From NCBI RefSeq assembly GCF_003860465.1, contig NZ_CP034184.1, forward strand, positions 434,001-498,000: a stretch of DNA of 64,000 nt, written 5' to 3'. Below the pieces are notes generated by a model that did no database searches, was not told the DNA's origin, and was given only the letters and a program-made list of their open reading frames with translations. This DNA comes from Deinococcus psychrotolerans. GTDB lineage: Bacteria; Deinococcota; Deinococci; Deinococcales; Deinococcaceae. Numbering within the stretch: position 1 is the first letter of the stretch; each line of letters starts with the position of its first letter. The position numbers and the translations under genes are program-made. Shown here in pieces: positions 16,476 to 24,140 of the stretch.

Positions 16476-17276
16476 ATGAACAAATCAGCCTGGCTCGCCG
16501 CGCTGTTGTGGTGTGAGACCGTCGCCGCTCAGGACGATACCGCCTTCAAATGGGTGACCAAACCTGGTAAGGGCCTACAGATGGCCCAGATCGACAGCAT
16601 TTATTACGACGGGTATCTGACGACTACGGTAACGGGAACCATGTTCCAGGAAGACACCATGCTGCTCCTGAAGGACGGCACGTTTTACTCCGGGCTTCAG
16701 GTGTCGCCCGCCGACTTGAACGTGGCCGCCTCACGCAAGAATGAACCGGACGAGTGGGGGAAATGGAAACGGCAGGGGCAGAAGGTACTGGTTCAAGACC
16801 CCGATACCGGGAAGTGGGATGAGATTTCCGGCTTCAAGGTCGTCCCTGCCGCTCCGAACGAGCGGATCAAGATCACGGCGCAGGCGGCCAGTTCAGTCAG
16901 CTTCGGTGGATTTGGTGGGTTCAGCTCTTTCAACACCTTGATCTTCAACAAGGATGGCACTTTCGAGAGATCAGGGATGACCGTCGGTGGGAGCGGCAGC
17001 GCACAGGCCACGGGTGGTGTCTCGGTGGCCAGCACCAAGACCTCAGGGAAGGATGGCTGCTCCAGTGCCACCAGCGTCAGCTCTACCGCCGCCGCAGGGG
17101 GCAGCAGCAACAGCAACTCAAGCTGCGGCAAAGACAACCAAGGTCGCTACAAACTGGACGGCTACACGGCTGAATTCCGGGACGCCAGCGGCAAAACTCA
17201 GCGGCTGCTGTTCTTTTTCTGGGAGAAGGACAAAAAGCATCTGTTTATCGGCGACGCGACGTTTTCCGCTGAATAG
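16476..17276 (+). CDS. Secreted hypothetical protein, paralogue of 14231-15541
   Basis: A 266-residue protein with a short signal peptide (SAWLAALLWCETVAAQ). It has paired beta modules: MLLLKDGTFYSGLQVSPADL and EWGKWKRQGQKVLVQDPDTG, then NTLIFNKDGTFERSGM, a Ser/Gly/Ala-rich low-complexity stretch (about residues 170-215), and GRYKLDGYTAEFRDASGKTQ with FWEKDKKHLFIGDATF. The second half mirrors the C-terminal part of the 436-residue neighbour. The function is unknown; a lipocalin-like barrel is possible. Confidence 0.75.
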   Translation: MNKSAWLAALLWCETVAAQDDTAFKWVTKPGKGLQMAQIDSIYYDGYLTTTVTGTMFQEDTMLLLKDGTFYSGLQVSPADLNVAASRKNEPDEWGKWKRQGQKVLVQDPDTGKWDEISGFKVVPAAPNERIKITAQAASSVSFGGFGGFSSFNTLIFNKDGTFERSGMTVGGSGSAQATGGVSVASTKTSGKDGCSSATSVSSTAAAGGSSNSNSSCGKDNQGRYKLDGYTAEFRDASGKTQRLLFFFWEKDKKHLFIGDATFSAE

Positions 17277-17419
17277 GATCCGATGATCAGAATCCCCCTG
17301 ACTAGATAAATCTGACTGATCTCCGATGGAGTTCTGCACTTGGTGACACGAATGCTACTTGGGAGCCGTGTGACAGGAAGAAGGGCCTAACGCTCGGCAG
17401 GATCGGAGCGACCTAGCCC

Positions 17420-17453
17420 AGTGTCGACCTGGGCTATACCCCAGGTCGACACT
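17420..17453. repeat. Perfect 14-bp stem-loop
   Basis: AGTGTCGACCTGGG and its exact complement are separated by CTATAC. It lies in the 270-base gap between the secreted paralogue and IS6 copy 2 and has no T-run. It may be a terminator of the T-less type or a relic IS end. Confidence 0.6.
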
Positions 17454-17671
17454 TATCACAAATACTGACGACGGTCTAAAAGCATCGTTGCCAAGCGCAA
17501 GATAGAACGTTCTCACAGTGGGATCCACTTTAGATCTCGTATGGAGGTTGTGTTGCCTTAACTGGCGGCACGGCAGGCTGAGGGCAGGGGCGATCTGAAG
17601 TGGCGATCTGAAGTTCAGATCACCCCTGCCGCGACAGTTGACCACGTCTGGAACGCTTTATTTTGGTTGTT

Positions 17672-17708
17672 TCTTGGGCAGAACGGACGCACATGAGGAC
17701 GCCTGCCC
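17672..17708 (+). repeat. 40-bp family repeat, insert a (copy 2)
   Basis: Equivalent of 1573-1609. It differs by CGCACATGAGG in place of CGCCCATGAGG, so the repeat itself has drifted between the copies. Confidence 0.78.
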
Positions 17709-17759
17709 ACTTCTTCGGGTGGCGGCGGTGACGCGAGTGCGGGAATAATGGTGAAGATT

Positions 17760-17802
17760 GGCGTCTTGGGCAGAACAGCGCCGATGACGACGCTTGCCCG
17801 CT
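17760..17802 (+). repeat. 40-bp family repeat, insert b (copy 2)
   Basis: Equivalent of 1661-1703. Its end reads TGCCCGCT, closer to the family consensus than TGCCTGCT in copy 1. Confidence 0.75.
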
Positions 17803-17895
17803 GATTCGAGCATGTAAACTCAGGAATTCTTGAGTGCGTTTTTGCCTTTTGAATCCTTGCTGGGATCGCTCTTGTCGCCGTGTGGATCGGTGTTC

Positions 17896-17973
17896 TTGTC
17901 TTGGGCAGAACGGGAGGAATGGCCCCACACGGGTGTCCGTTCATGACGATACACCCGTATGGGGCCTGCCCGC
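17896..17973. repeat. Nested insert c with hairpin (copy 2)
   Basis: Equivalent of 1797-1874 with the same long stem. One arm base differs (CCCGTATGGGGC against CCCGTTTGGGGC), at the stem's one mismatched position. Confidence 0.75.
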
Positions 17974-18210
17974 TGCTCAATGACGTTGTTGCAACGTGCC
18001 GTGGAGATCACCTGCTGGTGGTCGACGTCAGCGAGGCCGGGGATCTCTCGAATCGCGGCTCCGGAACTCCTGAGCTGGTCGGTATGGATGACCTCTGGGA
18101 CATCGTATTCACCCAAGAGTCGGGCCAGGAACGTCTTCGCGGCCTCGGTATTACGGTGACGCTGGAGGAAAGATGTCGAGCACGAAACCGTACTCGTCCA
18201 CGGCCCTCCA

Positions 18211-18250
18211 GCGGGCAGGCGTGCCCAGGCGCGTCCGTTCTGCCCAAGAA
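18211..18250 (-). repeat. 40-bp family repeat, insert d (copy 2)
   Basis: Equivalent of 2112-2151, identical in sequence, again between the RHWL and WRAVDEY segments. Confidence 0.8.
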
Positions 18251-18389
18251 GAGCCAGTGTCGAAGCGCCATCGACGCTCGTACAGACCTCGTCGAGATGC
18301 CATCGAGAACCCCGACGGGGTTCCGGATGGCGCAGGTCTTCGGCAAAGAGAGATTCGAATTTTATGCACCATTCGCGGAGGGTTTCGTG

Positions 18390-18427
18390 GAGGAGTGGCG
18401 TCCTCAAGGGCGTCCGTTCACGACGAT
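18390..18427 (-). repeat. 40-bp family repeat, insert f (copy 2)
   Basis: Equivalent of 2291-2328, identical in sequence, between IQVS and HETLREW, with the same in-frame stop. Confidence 0.8.
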
Positions 18428-18639
18428 ACTGACCTGGATACCGCGCTGGTGGAGCAATTCCTGAACGTCCCAGTCACTCAAAGGAAAGCGGTGATAGAGC
18501 CAGACGGCGTGCTGGATGATGATCATGCGAAAACGGTGGCGCTATGGCTTGGCGTCAGTCACGGACATTCAGCCTACCCCCACCCGATTAAGGCAACACA
18601 ACCTCCATGAGACCTTGCTCACCCATTTGGAGGAACACC

Positions 18640-19425
18640 ATGACGTCTAATTTTGCCGCTGCCATTGCCCAGCGCCCCTCGGATACCGAACTCCCGTTCG
18701 CCTTGGGGCGCTTTTCATACCGTGACAACCCCGAGCAGCGCGGAGCCGTGATTCCCGATCCCGCCTGGGCTGCTACCCACCTGGTCGAGGTCGACTTGAC
18801 ACAGTTTGCTGGGTTGCCATCGCCCGGGGGCAAGCCCGCCAAACGCCTGTGGATGCACGTTCAGGTCGCGCCGGTCTTCATCGCCACCATGCAGGAAGCC
18901 GTGCGGAGCGGCCTGCTGAGTAAGCTGCAGGAATACAACGGCTGCTACGTGCCGCGCCACATGGTCTGGACACCGGGCCGCCCGCTCTCGATGCATTCGT
19001 GGGGCGCGGCGATTGATTTCGACGCCAGCACCAACGGCTATGGGCTGCCCTTCGCCCGGATGCAGATTGACCGCGACTTCGTGCGCTGCGTGGAGGAGTG
19101 CGGCTGGACGTGGGGTGGGCCATACGCCGACGGGATGCACTTCCAGTGGAGCGACCCGCTGCCCGGTACCGCCGTTCAGCCCTGGCAGGATGCGATGGCC
19201 CGCACCGCCGTGCAGGCCGACGGCAGTATCTGGATGCGTCCGGCCAACCTGGCCGAGCAGCAAGGCACCATTGCACCAGGTGAGCCCGTGACCGGCAACA
19301 GTGGGTGGGTCACCCTGCAAGACCAGGCTGGGGAATGGACGCCCTTCTCAGGCCACGCTGTCTACCGGGGGCTGCTGCTGAATCTCGATCCGAGCACCTT
19401 CGATCTGAGCGTTACCCCGACCTAA
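18640..19425 (+). CDS. M15-family peptidase (phage endolysin-like)
   Basis: A 261-residue D-alanyl-D-alanine carboxypeptidase-type protein. The M15 zinc motif is visible as SMHSWGAAIDFD (His and Asp ligands) near residues 125-137 and DGMHFQWSDP (His ligand) near 166. There is no signal peptide, as expected for a phage or tailocin lysin that needs a holin. The start follows TTGGAGGA by six bases. After the catalytic part, residues about 200-261 may form a wall-binding tail. It heads a run of small membrane and lipoprotein genes. Confidence 0.85.
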   Translation: MTSNFAAAIAQRPSDTELPFALGRFSYRDNPEQRGAVIPDPAWAATHLVEVDLTQFAGLPSPGGKPAKRLWMHVQVAPVFIATMQEAVRSGLLSKLQEYNGCYVPRHMVWTPGRPLSMHSWGAAIDFDASTNGYGLPFARMQIDRDFVRCVEECGWTWGGPYADGMHFQWSDPLPGTAVQPWQDAMARTAVQADGSIWMRPANLAEQQGTIAPGEPVTGNSGWVTLQDQAGEWTPFSGHAVYRGLLLNLDPSTFDLSVTPT

Positions 19426-19508
19426 GCTCGCCGCACTTCGGTGCTGAAAATCCACCCTCTTCCGGCCCTGCCTTCACCAGCGAGGCCGTGTCCGTTCATG
19501 GAGCCAAG

Positions 19509-20024
19509 ATGCGCCAATTCTTTCGTTTGATTGACATTCATCTCAGATTCTTCGTGGCCGTGGTGCTGCTGGCCTGCGGTTCTGCCTTCGCCCAAGACGT
19601 ACAGCTCGGCAGCGGCCTTGATTTCCGAGCCTGGGGCTCAAGTGCTGCCGTCTTTGCTGCGCTCGGCGTTGCGCCGGCCGTAACGCTGATCAAGGCCCGC
19701 TTCCCGGCGCTCAGTGGCTGGTGGGTGCTGGCGGTCTCGCTGGCACTCTCTGAGGTGGGTTCTTATGTTCTCTACGCCGCCAATTTGCTGACTGACCAGA
19801 CCTACGCCGCCTATCAGCCACCGTTCATCTGGATTCTGTTCGGGTTCTCTGCCTTCCTGATCGCGTCCGGTGGGTACGCGGTGCTGGCGCAGCTGCTCAG
19901 TAAAACCAACAGCCGCACTGTCACGGCCACCGCGACTGCCGCCCAGCCTGCCACCGACACCTCGCCCGCTCTGCCACCAACGGCAGAAGTCGTCATCAAT
20001 CCAGCGCCAAAGGAGCAGCCATGA
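19509..20024 (+). CDS. Small membrane protein, possible holin-like
   Basis: A 171-residue protein with about four hydrophobic spans: FFVAVVLLACGSAF, SSAAVFAALGVAPAVTLI, WWVLAVSLALSEVGSYVL and FIWILFGFSAFLIASGGYAV. A Thr/Ala/Pro-rich tail follows. ATG 19509 with an upstream GGAG is taken as start; a longer frame overlaps the peptidase gene and is not supported. Its place after a lysin and its four-base overlap with a small downstream gene suggest a holin or similar lysis protein. No family match is certain. Confidence 0.65.
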   Translation: MRQFFRLIDIHLRFFVAVVLLACGSAFAQDVQLGSGLDFRAWGSSAAVFAALGVAPAVTLIKARFPALSGWWVLAVSLALSEVGSYVLYAANLLTDQTYAAYQPPFIWILFGFSAFLIASGGYAVLAQLLSKTNSRTVTATATAAQPATDTSPALPPTAEVVINPAPKEQP

Positions 20025-20218
20025 ATCTTGCCGCCGCGTCCGGTTTTGCCAACGATGTGCTGAGCGCCTTCAGTCACGCCCAGCACGTGTTCACTGATCC
20101 TATCTTCCTGGCCCGCTTTGCCCTGAGTGCAATTGAGGTTGCAGCTGCCCCAGATGATGAGTCCAAGCGCGGCGCGGCACAAGGCGCGGTTCTCCGGCTC
20201 CAGAGGGAGTTCAAGTGA
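20021..20218 (+). CDS. Small hypothetical protein
   Basis: A 65-residue soluble protein starting inside the preceding stop (ATGA overlap) and itself overlapped by the next lipoprotein gene by four bases. The sequence is helical (ANDVLSAFSHAQHVFTDPIF, DESKRGAAQGAVLRLQREF). Tight coupling on both sides supports it as a real gene. Function unknown. Confidence 0.65.
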   Translation: MNLAAASGFANDVLSAFSHAQHVFTDPIFLARFALSAIEVAAAPDDESKRGAAQGAVLRLQREFK

Positions 20219-20556
20219 AACGCCTTCTGATTTTGCCTTTCCTCTTGCTGGCTTCCTGCGCCCCGATCATCAGCGCGGCTCAGGGTACGGCCTCGACCCT
20301 CACTGCCTCCGGTACCGCCCTGACCTTCAGCAATGGCGACTCGCAGACTGCCGGAAAAGTAGTCATCGCAGTGGACGGCGCGTCATTCAGTGACGCACGC
20401 TGCGCCCTTCCACGCGACGGGATTACGGTCTGCAAACTCGGCGATGTGCCGGCGAACAATGCCGCCTCATTGACGTACACCGGCAAGATCGTGGACGCCA
20501 ATGCGACCTGGCGAACGCCGAAGGGCAAACTCCGGGCCACCTTGCTGAACCGCTGA
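20215..20556 (+). CDS. Small lipoprotein
   Basis: A 113-residue protein starting with GTG 20215, with a lipoprotein signal LLILPFLLLASCAPI (lipobox LASC, Cys15). The mature part is beta-rich (GKVVIAVDGASFSDARC, GDVPANNAASLTYTGKI). Position in an overlapping lysis-like run recalls outer-membrane spanin lipoproteins, but the mature part is longer than typical and no homology is claimed. Confidence 0.7.
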   Translation: MKRLLILPFLLLASCAPIISAAQGTASTLTASGTALTFSNGDSQTAGKVVIAVDGASFSDARCALPRDGITVCKLGDVPANNAASLTYTGKIVDANATWRTPKGKLRATLLNR

Positions 20557-20623
20557 ATCTAATCCTTCAACTGTCGGCTCGCCCGTGACATTCGGCGGGT
20601 CGATGTCGTTTCAAAGGAGCACC

Positions 20624-21097
20624 ATGAAAAAGAACCTTGGCCTGCTGGCCTTGACCGGAGTGATCGCTCTCGCCGCCTGCTCTGCTCCGCTGCCCGTCCC
20701 CACCCGCACCGACCCGCCGACGAAAGCCGAGCCGGTGGTCGTGACTTACCCGGCGGCCACTCCTGCACCAGCACCGCTGAGCGTGACGGTGATCGGTAAC
20801 CCAACCAGCACCTCAGCGCCTTACCTCTACGTCACGGCGCTCGAAGCGGGCCGCTCACCCGGCAATGGCGCAGGCTGCACAGCAATGGCGAGTGAGGGCG
20901 AAGACAAGAGCATGACGATCCGCGCGGCCAACTGCGGCGAAACCAGCACCGCGACGGTCTACGTGGCACTGGCTGGGCAGACCACACCGCAAAAAGTCGG
21001 CGAGCAGGATTTGATCCTCGTGCAGAAGCGGGCCGGAATTGTCGAGCCGGTGAGTGCGGTCATCACCGTGCGGGGGGAAGTGGTCTGGCCGAAGTGA
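20624..21097 (+). CDS. Lipoprotein
   Basis: A 157-residue lipoprotein (GLLALTGVIALAACSAP; lipobox LAAC). ATG 20624 follows AAAGGAG by six bases; an earlier in-frame ATG is not favoured. The mature protein has a Pro/Thr-rich start (PLPVPTRTDPPTKAEP) and a beta-sandwich-like body (LSVTVIGNPTSTSAPYLYVT, ETSTATVYVALAGQTTPQK). It closes the module and is followed at once by a strong terminator. Confidence 0.75.
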   Translation: MKKNLGLLALTGVIALAACSAPLPVPTRTDPPTKAEPVVVTYPAATPAPAPLSVTVIGNPTSTSAPYLYVTALEAGRSPGNGAGCTAMASEGEDKSMTIRAANCGETSTATVYVALAGQTTPQKVGEQDLILVQKRAGIVEPVSAVITVRGEVVWPK

Positions 21098-21103
21098 ATC
21101 ACC

Positions 21104-21148
21104 AAAAGCGCCCCCGCACCAGCCTGAGCCGAGCGGGGGCTTTTCTTG
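21104..21148 (+). terminator. Rho-independent terminator
   Basis: AAAAGCGCCCCCGC pairs with GCGGGGGCTTTT and is followed by CTTG. It directly follows the lipoprotein gene and faces the convergent broken gene that ends at 21155. Confidence 0.85.
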
Positions 21149-21154
21149 TCGCCT

Positions 21155-21416
21155 TCAGTTTCTGACGTCGATCATGAATCCCAGCCTTGCCTCTTCCTCA
21201 CTGCTCAGGCTCAGGGCGAGCGCGTCCAGCCGCCCGAAGTCGTGCGTCTGCCACTGCCGCCGGGCCTGCAGATCTTCATCGGTCGGCACCAGCATGATGG
21301 GGCCGGAAAGAGGGCGGCACAACTGGAGGTTCATGCCAATCAGCGAATCTGCTTTACACAAATCATCTGGGTGAATCCAATCAGCCCAGCGGTGCGTATC
21401 CTTACCTAAGCAAAAC
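21155..21416 (-). pseudogene. 3' part of a gene split by IS3 copy 1
   Basis: The minus strand carries an open frame FCLGKDTHRWADWIHPDDLC ... MNLQLCRPLSGPIMLVPTDE ... DALALSLSSEEEARLGFMID to a stop at 21155. It begins exactly at the IS end. The matching 5' part is at 22664-22856 on the other side of the element. The protein is not recognised. A few bases at the junction seem lost, since the frames do not join cleanly. Confidence 0.55.
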
Positions 21417-21473
21417 TGAGAGTGGCCCAGTTTTGCGTAGATGGAGATAAGCCTCGACAATAGGAGGCCCATC

Positions 21474-21773
21474 ATGACAAACCGCAGAATCCATACCGCT
21501 GACTTCAAACGAGACGCCGTGCAGCTTGCCCGAACGAACGGCAACGTCTCCAGTACCGCCCGCGACCTGAGCGTCAGTGTTTCGCTCATCCGTAAATGGA
21601 TGAGCGCTGAGCAAGAGGTTGGCCATGCCGCATTCCCCGGTCATGGTCAGCAACTACTGACCGCCGACCAACAAGAGATTCGCAGGCTCCGCAAGGAAGT
21701 TAAAGTCCTGCGCCAAGAACGTGAAATCCTGAAAAAAGCGACGGCCTTCTTTGCCAAAGAAACTACGTACTGA
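21474..21773 (+). CDS. IS3 element A orfA (transposase HTH subunit), copy 1
   Basis: A 99-residue OrfA with the IS3 helix-turn-helix (FKRDAVQLARTNGNVSSTARDL and VSLIRKWMSAE) and a C-terminal leucine-zipper-like coil (EIRRLRKEVKVLRQEREIL). The run AAAAAAG at 21732-21738, just before its end, is a typical -1 frameshift site. Slipping there joins it to the orfB frame, which is open from that point. ATG 21474 follows AGGAGG. Confidence 0.9.
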   Translation: MTNRRIHTADFKRDAVQLARTNGNVSSTARDLSVSVSLIRKWMSAEQEVGHAAFPGHGQQLLTADQQEIRRLRKEVKVLRQEREILKKATAFFAKETTY

Positions 21774-21811
21774 GATTCCGCTTCATTCATGACTACCGAT
21801 CCCAGTACCGC

Positions 21812-22633
21812 TTGGACATCATGTGTCGGGTGCTGGAGGTTTCAGTGAGCGGCTACCACAGTTGGCGAAGAAGGCCCATCTCCAATCAGCAGCAACAGGA
21901 CGCGCTGCTGAAGCAGCGCATCCACGATGTCTACCACCACCGCAAGGCACGCTACGGTGCCCCACGGATTCATGCGGAGCTGAAAGCCGAAGGATTGTCG
22001 GTCTCCAAGAAGAGGATTGCCCGTTTGATGCGTATTGGTGGGCTGCGAGCTAAAGGAAAGCACCGCTCAGTACGCACGACCAACCGTAATCACAGCGATC
22101 CAGTCTGCCCAAACCTGCTTGATCGCCAGTTCAACGTCCAGCAGCCCAACCAGATCTGGGCCGCCGATTTGACCTACATTCCCACGAAAGAAGGCTGGCT
22201 CTACTTGGCTGTCACCCTCGATCTGTTTTCCCGAACGGTAGTGGGGTATGCAATGGATGCGTACATGCCTGCAACGCTGCCACTGGCAGCGTTGCACATG
22301 GCTGTCCAGCGCCGAAATCCACCACCAGGTTTGCTGCATCACAGCGACCAAGGAAGTCAGTATACGAGCCATCTGTTTCAATCTGCACTCGCACAGATTC
22401 AGGCGAAGTGCAGTATGAGCCGCAAAGGGGAATGCTGGGATAACGCCGTTGTGGAGAGCTTTTTCAGCTCCCTGAAACGGGAGCTGTTCGAGGAGACGAT
22501 CTTCGAGACCCGAGCAGTTGCCAGACAAGCCATTTTCGAGTTCATTGAGGTCTTTTATAACCGTCAGCGCCGCCACTCGTCTCTAGGCTACTTGACACCC
22601 GCTGACTTCGAACGCCAAGCTACAGCCGCTTAA
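21812..22633 (+). CDS. IS3 element A orfB (DDE transposase), copy 1
   Basis: A 273-residue catalytic subunit from TTG 21812. The open frame extends back to the A6 slip site, so the active protein is probably the OrfAB fusion. The DDE residues lie in WAADLTYIPTKEGWLYLAV (Asp), LLHHSDQGSQYTS (Asp) and CWDNAVVESFFSSLKRE (Glu). The HTH_21 region (ARYGAPRIHAELKAEG) precedes them. It appears intact. Confidence 0.92.
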   Translation: MDIMCRVLEVSVSGYHSWRRRPISNQQQQDALLKQRIHDVYHHRKARYGAPRIHAELKAEGLSVSKKRIARLMRIGGLRAKGKHRSVRTTNRNHSDPVCPNLLDRQFNVQQPNQIWAADLTYIPTKEGWLYLAVTLDLFSRTVVGYAMDAYMPATLPLAALHMAVQRRNPPPGLLHHSDQGSQYTSHLFQSALAQIQAKCSMSRKGECWDNAVVESFFSSLKRELFEETIFETRAVARQAIFEFIEVFYNRQRRHSSLGYLTPADFERQATAA

Positions 22634-22663
22634 CCTCAACTACGCAAAATCGGGGCAAGCCCA

Positions 22664-22856
22664 GGTCGTATCTCAGAAACCAGGGCATCAGGTCACCCAT
22701 GTAGATGAAATGCAGGTCGTTCGTAGACTGACTGCCAGCGGCAAGTTTGATCCAGCTGCCTGGGCCTCGACTATCCTTAAACGCACCGTAGACCATGCGG
22801 GTGCACGACCCCTTGCTGCACACTGGCTGAGAACTATCTTCTGCGTGCCAGACCAT
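22664..22856 (-). pseudogene. 5' part of the gene split by IS3 copy 1
   Basis: On the minus strand a frame with ATG 22856 reads CTRMVYGAFKDSRGPGSWIK ... TNDLHFIYMGDLMPWFLRYD up to the IS end. Orientation and order fit the 3' part at 21155-21416. The start region is uncertain and may itself be truncated by the second IS3 element. The family is not recognised. An overlapping plus-strand frame (from 22710) is considered less likely. Confidence 0.4.
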
Positions 22857-22956
22857 CCAACCCGCTCGACTGGAATGAACCCCCTAGAGAGGACCAACGG
22901 CCAAGCCACTTTGCCCCGACCAGCCGTTAGGCTGATCACAGCGCGAAGGAGCATTC

Positions 22957-23256
22957 ATGCCAGGACGCAATCACAGCCGTGAATTCAAGCTTCAGGTCGT
23001 CAACCAAATCAATTCAAGCCAGCGAACGACCGCTCAACTCAGCCGGGAACATGGTTTAGTGCCCAGCCTGATCCACCGTTGGCGCAAAGAGGTCGAGGCG
23101 CGCGGAGAAGCCGCCTTCACCGACGGCGTGGCCACAGATCGCAGCGCCGAGCTGCGGATTGCTGAGCTGGAGCGGTATTGCGGCCAACTTGCCTTAGAAA
23201 ACACCATCTTGAAAAAATCGCTGGCGACGTACCGCTTGAACAAAGGCACCAAATGA
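22957..23256 (+). CDS. IS3 element B orfA
   Basis: A 99-residue HTH protein (SREFKLQVVNQINSSQRTTA, LSREHGLVPSLIHRWRKEVE) with a C-terminal coil (RIAELERYCGQLALENTIL). It ends in AAATGA, where the stop overlaps the orfB start. GAAGGAG precedes ATG 22957. It supplies end-binding for the transposase. Confidence 0.9.
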   Translation: MPGRNHSREFKLQVVNQINSSQRTTAQLSREHGLVPSLIHRWRKEVEARGEAAFTDGVATDRSAELRIAELERYCGQLALENTILKKSLATYRLNKGTK

Positions 23257-24098
23257 TCTCGGATGCGCGACACGCGCATCCCACGGTGTCGGTGCGTCGC
23301 CTGTGTGAGCTGCATGCGGTCAGTCGGTCGTGGTACCTCCGTCAACGAAACCGCGCAGTCATCGACCAAGATCAACGACTCGCTACTGACATTGAAGCAG
23401 TGGTGCTGAAGTGGAACGGCTATGGGTATCGGCGGGTCACTCGCGAACTGGCACGCAGCGGGCAGTCCATCAATCACAAACGCGTTCTGCGGGTCATGCG
23501 GGAACATCGCTTATTGTGTCGACCCAAGCGGCGTTACCAGCGCACCACCGATTCCACTCACAGCGAGAAACGCTTCCCCAATCTGCTCCCACAAGTGATT
23601 CCAACCCAACCAGATCAGGTCTGGCAAGCTGATCTGACGTATGTGAGGGTGAAGCAGGGTTTCGTCTACTTGGCATGCGTGCTGGACAGTTTCACGCGTG
23701 AGATCGTGGGCTGGTCAATGTCAAAGTTTATCGACGCCGACCTATCACTGGCCGCGCTGAATAACGCGCTTGCTGCTCGCAATCCAGCACCTGGACTCCT
23801 TCATCACTCTGATCAAGGTGTCCAATATGCCAGCCGGCTCTATATCGCCCGCCTGCGGGCGATGGGTATCACGCCAAGTATGTCCAGAAGAGGCAATCCC
23901 TACGACAACGCTCGCATGGAAAGTTTCTACAAAACTCTCAAAACAGAGGAGGTTGATCTTCAAGATTATGCTGATCTGGACGATGCACAGCGCCATGTGA
24001 ACCACTTCATCGGTAAGCTTTACAACCAAGAACGCCTGCATTCCAGTCTCGGCTACGTCCCACCTGCCGAGTTCGCCGCCCGCTATCATCCAGCCTAG
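23253..24098 (+). CDS. IS3 element B orfB (DDE transposase)
   Basis: A 281-residue catalytic protein from ATG 23253, coupled to orfA by an ATGA overlap. It has the HTH_21 segment (NGYGYRRVTRELARSG) and the DDE residues in WQADLTYVRVKQGFVYLAC, LLHHSDQGVQYASR and PYDNARMESFYKTLKTEE, ending HSSLGYVPPAEFA. It appears intact, so the element may still be active. Confidence 0.92.
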   Translation: MISDARHAHPTVSVRRLCELHAVSRSWYLRQRNRAVIDQDQRLATDIEAVVLKWNGYGYRRVTRELARSGQSINHKRVLRVMREHRLLCRPKRRYQRTTDSTHSEKRFPNLLPQVIPTQPDQVWQADLTYVRVKQGFVYLACVLDSFTREIVGWSMSKFIDADLSLAALNNALAARNPAPGLLHHSDQGVQYASRLYIARLRAMGITPSMSRRGNPYDNARMESFYKTLKTEEVDLQDYADLDDAQRHVNHFIGKLYNQERLHSSLGYVPPAEFAARYHPA

Positions 24099-24140
24099 AA
24101 GTGACTTGCCTGCTGGTCCTGCGCTTTGGGTTCACTCCAG

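Larger units (their letters stand above)
17615..18568 (-). pseudogene. IS6-family transposase, interrupted (copy 2)
   Basis: Carries the same five insert sites and single-base shifts as the copy at 1516-2469. The first catalytic segment reads RWHLDEV here (RWYLDEV in copy 1). All DDE segments are present but split over frames. Because both copies share the same lesions, the element must have been copied after it was interrupted, with transposase supplied in trans, by recombination, or through some route that reads past the inserts. Confidence 0.85.
17546..18603 (-). mobile_element. IS6-family element, copy 2, with the same inserts
   Basis: Same length (1058 bp), orientation and inserts as copy 1, about 99% identical; differences include single bases inside several inserts. 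The ends are GGTTGTGTTGCCTTAA on both sides. The flanks are again inverted rather than direct (ATGGA on the left, TCCAT on the right). With copy 1 it brackets about 15 kb, as in a pseudo-compound transposon. Confidence 0.88.
21417..22663 (+). mobile_element. IS3-family element A, copy 1
   Basis: 1247 bp, ends TGAGAGTGGCCCAGTTTTGCG and (complement of the right end) TGGGCTTGCCCCGATTTTGCG, with TG...CA termini. It has orfA and orfB with an A6 shift site. A copy at 37395-38641 differs at a single noted position. This copy has no matching direct repeats at its flanks (AAAC on the left, GGTC on the right), unlike copy 2. Confidence 0.9.
22870..24140 (+). mobile_element. IS3-family element B
   Basis: About 1.26 kb with long imperfect inverted ends: CTGGAATGAACCC on the left, CTGGAGTGAACCC on the right complement, then AGGACCAACGGCCAAGCCACTT against AGGACCAGCAGGCAAGTCACTT (22 bases each, broken here as AGGACCA plus the rest). 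It carries intact orfA and orfB. It truncates the gene at 24141-24245. No clear target duplication is seen. Confidence 0.8.

Noticed and set aside
19490..19502. GTCCGTTCATGG as a further copy of the 40-bp repeat
   Set aside because: Only about a dozen bases agree and neither arm is present.
21732..21738. AAAAAAG run at the orfA/orfB junction as an unusual signal
   Set aside because: This is the ordinary programmed frameshift site of IS3 elements, so it is annotated but not reported as novel.
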